Positions 60,596-64,000 of a DNA stretch of 64,000 nucleotides are shown here, in pieces. Source of the stretch: Paraburkholderia agricolaris. Its GTDB lineage: Bacteria; Pseudomonadota; Gammaproteobacteria; Burkholderiales; Burkholderiaceae. Every line of letters begins with the position of its first letter. Positions within the stretch are counted from its first letter, which is position 1. The position numbers and the translations under genes were made by a program. The DNA is taken from assembly GCF_009455635.1 (NCBI RefSeq), contig NZ_QPER01000001.1, forward strand, positions 930,001 through 994,000, read 5' to 3'. The notes below the pieces were generated by a model. It had not been told where the DNA came from. It worked only from the letters and a program-made list of their open reading frames with translations, and did no database searches.

Positions 60596-60772
60596 AACAG
60601 CCTCCTGAGGACGCACCAAAGAGACTTCCGATGGGCGCCCCCCGAGGACGCCCGTTGCTCGTGTCACAGGACCTTCCGGCGCCCGGGCAATCGACAGATG
60701 AGCGCCGGAGGGCGGTGTAACGCTGCTCAGATGGGGTGATTCGCGCACGATCAGCCTCGTATCGTTGGCACG
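60596..60772 (-). other. Gap between fapF-like gene and sigma-54 activator
   Basis: If the activator starts at 60595, these 177 bp are non-coding. They hold an inverted repeat TCCGGCGC/GCGCCGGA (60675-60682/60702-60709). No -24/-12 sigma-54 promoter was found by eye. Confidence 0.4.
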
Positions 60773-62212
60773 TCAAAAAGTGTAGGGAAAGCGCACACCG
60801 ATCACGAAGTTCGGCGTGTCGGGCGTGAGGCCCACCGACACCGAACCGTTGATCGTCAAGTGCTTGTTCACTACGTGATTCAGGCCGAAGGTCAATGCGG
60901 CCGCCGTGGTTTCGCTGCCCGGCACCTTCGAATAGGTTCCGCCTGGCGCCTTGGTTTGCGATTCGGGTTCCAGCGCCATCGTGTACGAGATGCTGGCCGA
61001 ATCCTTGTCCGAGAACGCGAGCGCGACGCCACCGCCGAACTGCACGACGTCGCCGATCTTGACCGTCGCCGGCTCGGTCTGGCCGATCACCGACGAGATG
61101 TCCGAGAACGAGCGGGCAATGTTGTAGGTGTACGAAACGCTGCCGAACAGCACGACCGGATCGTAGGTCTTCAATACCGACAGACCCGCTGTGATGTTCC
61201 AGAAGCCGGTGCCGGTGGGCAGCTTGGTGGGCGCGACGAGGTTGGTGTTGTCGGCATCGACCTGTTGCAGCTTGATGCCGAACGGCGACGTGCCGGTCGG
61301 CGCCTTGATGCGCAGGCTGCCCACCAGGTCCGGCAGGCTGTTGGTTTCCTTCAGGATCTGGTAGTAGATCCCGAAGTTGACGTCGCCGATGGCGCTCGAA
61401 TTCGCCGAGGCGTCCGAGACCGTATTGGCGGCTCCGCCGGCGCCGCCGACGATAAAGTTGCTGTGCCGGTAGACATAGGGCACGTCGACGTCGACGCTGA
61501 TGCGGTCGGTCAGACCGTAGCGCGTGTCGAGGTCGGCCATCACCTGGTGCGACTTGGTTTCGCCGAGGTTGATGTTGCCGAGGAAAATCGCATCGAGCGC
61601 GAGGAAGCCGGACAGTTGCAACTGGCGGCGGTCGTAGTAGGTATCGCTGATGCCCCAGTCCATGGTCAGCTTGTGCTCGAACAGCGGCGTGTGCTGCTGG
61701 TTCTGCACCACCGCGTCTTCGGCTTGCGTGCGCACCGGCTGCGCGGCTTTCTGGGTCTGGCCGACCGCGCCGCTGCCGTCGGTCGCGGCAGGCAGGCTGC
61801 CTCCGCCGCTGTTGTCCGGCACCGGCGGATTGACCGGCACGCCTGTCGCGGTGCCCGTCGCGCTGCCGGGCGCGGGGGTGCCGGGGTTCACCTGAGCCAG
61901 CGGCGGCAACGGCACAGGCAGGCCGTCCGCGCCGGGTTGCTCGGCGACCGCGGCGTCGCCGGTCGGCTCGCCGTAGCCCGGCGCGCCGCGGCCGCGCTGC
62001 GCCATCTCGAGATTCGTGACCTGTCGTTCGAGTGAGACGATCTGCTTTTGCTGCTCGCTGACGACACGCATGAGCGTGTTCAGCCGGTCTTCAACCGATT
62101 GATCGGCGAGCGCCTGCGCGCTGGCCCCCTGCGATAACGCGAACAGCATGACTGCGGCCGGAATGGCCGCTAACGCCATGCGTGGCGTACCGGTCCTTGA
62201 GAATCTGATCAT
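60773..62212 (-). CDS. FapF-like outer membrane secretion channel (coiled coil plus beta-barrel)
   Basis: The 479-residue protein has a signal peptide (1-32) and a short coiled coil (about 40-71, SVEDRLNTLMRVVSEQQKQ). A Gly/Pro/Ala-rich linker (about 72-190) follows, then a barrel of amphipathic beta-strands ending in a C-terminal Phe (FVIGVRFPYTF). This is the architecture of FapF, the trimeric channel that exports Fap amyloid in Pseudomonas. GGGGGAA precedes the ATG. Position after a C39 peptidase and a secreted Asn/Ala-rich protein matches fapD-fapE-fapF. Assignment rests on architecture and order, not on alignment. Confidence 0.75.
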   Translation of the reverse strand: MIRFSRTGTPRMALAAIPAAVMLFALSQGASAQALADQSVEDRLNTLMRVVSEQQKQIVSLERQVTNLEMAQRGRGAPGYGEPTGDAAVAEQPGADGLPVPLPPLAQVNPGTPAPGSATGTATGVPVNPPVPDNSGGGSLPAATDGSGAVGQTQKAAQPVRTQAEDAVVQNQQHTPLFEHKLTMDWGISDTYYDRRQLQLSGFLALDAIFLGNINLGETKSHQVMADLDTRYGLTDRISVDVDVPYVYRHSNFIVGGAGGAANTVSDASANSSAIGDVNFGIYYQILKETNSLPDLVGSLRIKAPTGTSPFGIKLQQVDADNTNLVAPTKLPTGTGFWNITAGLSVLKTYDPVVLFGSVSYTYNIARSFSDISSVIGQTEPATVKIGDVVQFGGGVALAFSDKDSASISYTMALEPESQTKAPGGTYSKVPGSETTAAALTFGLNHVVNKHLTINGSVSVGLTPDTPNFVIGVRFPYTF

Positions 62213-62232
62213 TTTTGTTCCCCCGGTATTCT

Positions 62233-62269
62233 GACCGTGCGTCGCATGTCTCCTATGCTTCGCACGGTC
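62233..62269 (-). promoter_or_regulatory. Intergenic hairpin upstream of the fapF-like gene
   Basis: GACCGTGCG/CGCACGGTC, then GCAT/ATGC inside, with AGGAG in the apical loop on the minus strand. It ends about 20 nt before the fapF-like ATG. No T-run follows. A stability or processing element is likely. Confidence 0.5.
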
Positions 62270-62323
62270 GTTTTGGTACTGCTGTGATACTTGGTCTTGG
62301 TCCTGAGCGGGTGGCGGCCCGTG

Positions 62324-63124
62324 TTATCTCCTTACGGTGTTTTGCAGGGCTTGTAGGACACCCAACTGGCGCAGCATCGAGGCCGACATCTGCTGTGTCT
62401 GCAAATGCAGTTGCAACTGGTTGGCGACTTGCTGGTTATTGCCTGCGATCTGCAAGAGTTGGGCGATCATCCCGGCTTGTTGCGCGCTGCTCGGCGCGAT
62501 GCTTTGCGTGGCGATACCGGCCGGCGTTTGCAGTGCGATCGAAATTCCGCCGTTGGCGAGACTGACGGAGGCCTTTATCGAGCCGTTCGCATTGCTGGCG
62601 GCAGCCGAGCTTGCGTTGTTATAGGTACCGCCGGTCAGACTGCCCGGCGAGGCGTCGAAATCGATCAGTGCCTGGTTGGTGCCGAGGTTGCCGTTGCCGG
62701 CCACCTGAGCGATCTGCGAGACGCCGTTGACGCTGACGTTCTGCCCGCCGCTCGCGCTGGCGTTGTGGTTGGCTCCGCTACCCGATGGCGCGTTCGGGCT
62801 GGTCACGGAGGCCGATGAATTGAACTGCACGCTCGGCGTGTTGAGGGCGTTGGTGACGATGGCGAGCGCGCCTGAGGCGACAGCGGTGGCGCCGTTCGGC
62901 AGCTGCCATTGCGACAGCAGGTTGATGACGACGCCCGAGATGATGTCCCCGACAATTCCCTTGCCGGTCTGGCTGGCGAGGATGGTGTCGTCGACGGGTT
63001 GCAGCTTGAGGGCGCCGACGTCTTCAAACACCGTCGGCGCCTGCTCGGCAGCCTGCGCGGCGGATGCGAGGCCGCACGTCGTGACACACAACGCACAGCC
63101 AATGGCGATTAAGTTTCGGTCCAT
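62324..63124 (-). CDS. Secreted Asn/Ala/Ser-rich protein in fapE position
   Basis: The 266-residue protein has a signal peptide (about 1-25). A conserved-looking first third follows (FEDVGALKLQPVDDTILASQTGKGIVGDIISGVVINLLSQW). A low-complexity middle is rich in Asn, Ser, Gly and Ala (about 100-190, including SVNGVSQIAQVAGNGNLGTNQALIDFD). A Gln-rich helical tail closes it (AGMIAQLLQIAGNNQQVANQLQLHLQTQQM). The G-N-rich centre resembles amyloid proteins of Fap type. It sits exactly where fapE lies. The mature chain has no cysteine. Could be a minor amyloid subunit or an export helper; not proven. Confidence 0.65.
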   Translation of the reverse strand: MDRNLIAIGCALCVTTCGLASAAQAAEQAPTVFEDVGALKLQPVDDTILASQTGKGIVGDIISGVVINLLSQWQLPNGATAVASGALAIVTNALNTPSVQFNSSASVTSPNAPSGSGANHNASASGGQNVSVNGVSQIAQVAGNGNLGTNQALIDFDASPGSLTGGTYNNASSAAASNANGSIKASVSLANGGISIALQTPAGIATQSIAPSSAQQAGMIAQLLQIAGNNQQVANQLQLHLQTQQMSASMLRQLGVLQALQNTVRR

Positions 63125-63130
63125 GATGAG

Positions 63131-63841
63131 TTAGAACAACTCTGCCTTGATCAAACCGTATTCAACAAAGGGAGTCGCAGCCGTGCCGTTTTCCAGCGCG
63201 CGTTCGCGCAGCTTGAGCGCGAGCGACTCGTTGCCTTGCAAGAGCGGAGAATCCTCCTTGAATGGCTTGCCGACGACCGCGAACACGAGGCCGTTCCACT
63301 TCTTGACGAAGTCGTCTTCCATGACGATGCGGTTGCCGAGGGCGGGGTCGGCAATGAAGATGCGGCCGTCTTCCGCGTGCTTGACGATGACGAAGTGCTC
63401 GTAGCCGTCGCTGTTCATCAGCACGAGCACGGGAATCTGCAGGTGATAAAGCGCTTCGGCCGTGACACGGAAACCTCGGCCGCGCAGGCCGATCGTTTCG
63501 ACGAACTTCTTCATGTCGAGCATCGAGAAGCCGTTCTTGACCACCACCTCGGGTGTCGAAAACACCATCATGCGGCGGATCATTTCGGTTTCGGGAATGT
63601 CGATGCCGTAGCCGTACTTCAGCAACGTGGCCAGAGCGGCCGAGCCGCAGCTGTAGTCGTAACGCTGCGAAACGATGTGGTTGTAGCGTAGCTCGCGAAT
63701 CGAGCGCACGTTCACGTCGAACGGCACGCCCGCTGCGGCATTCATGGAAAGGGCACTCTGCGCGTGACCCGTTTGTGACAGCACGAGTCCAGCGAAGAGC
63801 GCCGCAAAAAAGCCATGCGTTGCCCTGCTCACCCCGAACAT
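63131..63841 (-). CDS. Periplasmic C39 peptidase, FapD-like
   Basis: The 236-residue protein has a signal peptide (about 1-28) and a stand-alone C39 papain-like domain. The active site is intact: Gln59, Cys65 in QRYDYSCGSAAL, His149 in YEHFVIV and Asp165 in IADPALGN. No ABC transporter domain follows, unlike bacteriocin exporters. A periplasmic C39 peptidase beside a coiled-coil/barrel channel is the hallmark of FapD, which processes Fap proteins. It is 6 bp before the fapE-like gene. Confidence 0.8.
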   Translation of the reverse strand: MFGVSRATHGFFAALFAGLVLSQTGHAQSALSMNAAAGVPFDVNVRSIRELRYNHIVSQRYDYSCGSAALATLLKYGYGIDIPETEMIRRMMVFSTPEVVVKNGFSMLDMKKFVETIGLRGRGFRVTAEALYHLQIPVLVLMNSDGYEHFVIVKHAEDGRIFIADPALGNRIVMEDDFVKKWNGLVFAVVGKPFKEDSPLLQGNESLALKLRERALENGTAATPFVEYGLIKAELF

Positions 63842-63860
63842 GGTCTATCCCCCCCTGGGG

Positions 63861-63895
63861 AGACACCGGTCAGCCCGAAGGCTGACCGGTTGTCT
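63861..63895 (-). promoter_or_regulatory. C(UUCG)G hairpin between amyloid-like gene and C39 peptidase
   Basis: On the minus strand ACCGGTCAGCC-TTCG-GGCTGACCGGT is an 11-bp perfect stem closed by the very stable C(UUCG)G loop, with AGAC/GTCT extending it across a one-base bulge. No T-run follows, so it is not a terminator. It may protect the upstream mRNA 3' end. Confidence 0.7.
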
Positions 63896-63935
63896 TCCTG
63901 CTATACAGCTTTAATTACTGATTACGGACTGCTGA

Positions 63936-64000
63936 TTACTGATGCGACACGCTGGCAACTGCGAGGCCGTTGTGTTGCAGGTTGCCTACACCCGACGCGA
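63936..64000 (-). CDS. C-terminus of a Fap-like amyloid protein (rest outside window)
   Basis: The last 20 codons before a TAA at 63936 read ASGVGNLQHNGLAVASVSHQ. The gene continues past the right edge. The G-x-G-N-Q/N-rich, Ala/Val-rich text resembles the repeats and tail of FapA/B/C-type proteins. It is the upstream partner of the C39 peptidase gene, separated by 94 bp that contain a strong hairpin. Identity is tentative because only the tail is visible. Confidence 0.5.
   Translation of the reverse strand, partial: ASGVGNLQHNGLAVASVSHQ

Noticed and set aside
60860..62035. 391-codon open frame on the plus strand opposite the fapF-like gene
   Set aside because: Arg/Val/Asp-rich shadow without motifs; the minus-strand product has a signal peptide and barrel strands.

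Overview
The window is a contiguous piece of the main chromosome of a high-GC betaproteobacterium, most likely Paraburkholderia or Burkholderia. This rests on gene order (ompA-gyrA-DUF2059-serC-pheA-hisC-tyrA-aroA-cmk-rpsA-ihfB-lapAB-ugd-hldA-hldD-comEA-cysM), GC-rich codon use, and a tmRNA whose tag reads ANDETFALAA. I see no insertion sequence, prophage, CRISPR array, tRNA or rRNA. Almost everything is core metabolism or translation. The accessory-looking part is the far right end (about 59-64 kb).

Layout. 1-1113: 3' part of an FAD-dependent aromatic-type monooxygenase. 1190-7679: NAD-dependent molybdenum formate dehydrogenase operon fdsGBA-D (minus strand) with a divergent ModE/LysR-like regulator. 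7789-11096: small secreted protein, tmRNA (ssrA), gph, ubiG and an OmpA-family protein. 11595-25947: gyrA, a DUF2059 protein, then the aromatic amino acid/translation supra-operon serC-pheA-hisC-tyrA-aroA-cmk-rpsA-ihfB, followed by lapA-lapB. 26096-31237: envelope sugar genes ugd, hldA and hldD, then comEA and cysM. 31384-35588: mltB, a histone-deacetylase-fold hydrolase, an ECHDC3-like hydratase and a monoacylglycerol-lipase-like hydrolase. 35839-38364: methionine importer metNIQ. 38626-42222: etfB-etfA and a DmdC-type acyl-CoA dehydrogenase. 42376-47372: dadA with a divergent Lrp/AsnC regulator, a radical SAM gene behind a LexA box, a TM2 protein and a sorbosone-dehydrogenase-like protein. 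47545-49977: rpsP-rimM-trmD-rplS. 50070-59024: Nudix, CbiB-like, DUF2007, rsgA, M48 protease, orn, mog, yjgA, pmbA and folA. 59138-64000: a minus-strand set consisting of the tail of an amyloid-like protein, a C39 peptidase, a secreted Asn/Gln/Ala-rich protein, a coiled-coil plus beta-barrel outer membrane protein and a sigma-54 activator with a VpsR-like N-terminus.

How it works together. The fds genes oxidise formate to CO2 and make NADH. The supra-operon joins serine/aromatic amino acid synthesis to nucleotide and ribosomal functions. lapB, ugd, hldA and hldD all serve lipopolysaccharide. etfBA feeds electrons from the neighbouring acyl-CoA dehydrogenase.

The most interesting material is: (1) the right-end cluster, which is collinear with fapD-fapE-fapF of the Pseudomonas functional amyloid system but diverged in sequence, with strong hairpins between genes; (2) RNA structures not explained by genes: a three-way-junction RNA between rpsA and ihfB, a hairpin that buries the comEA ribosome binding site, a terminator-like hairpin in the metN leader, and a three-hairpin element between comEA and cysM; (3) a perfect LexA box nested inside a long terminator-like hairpin before the radical SAM gene; (4) a perfect GAACGATCGTTC palindrome before etfBA. 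All calls come from reading sequence and translations. No database search, folding program or alignment was run.
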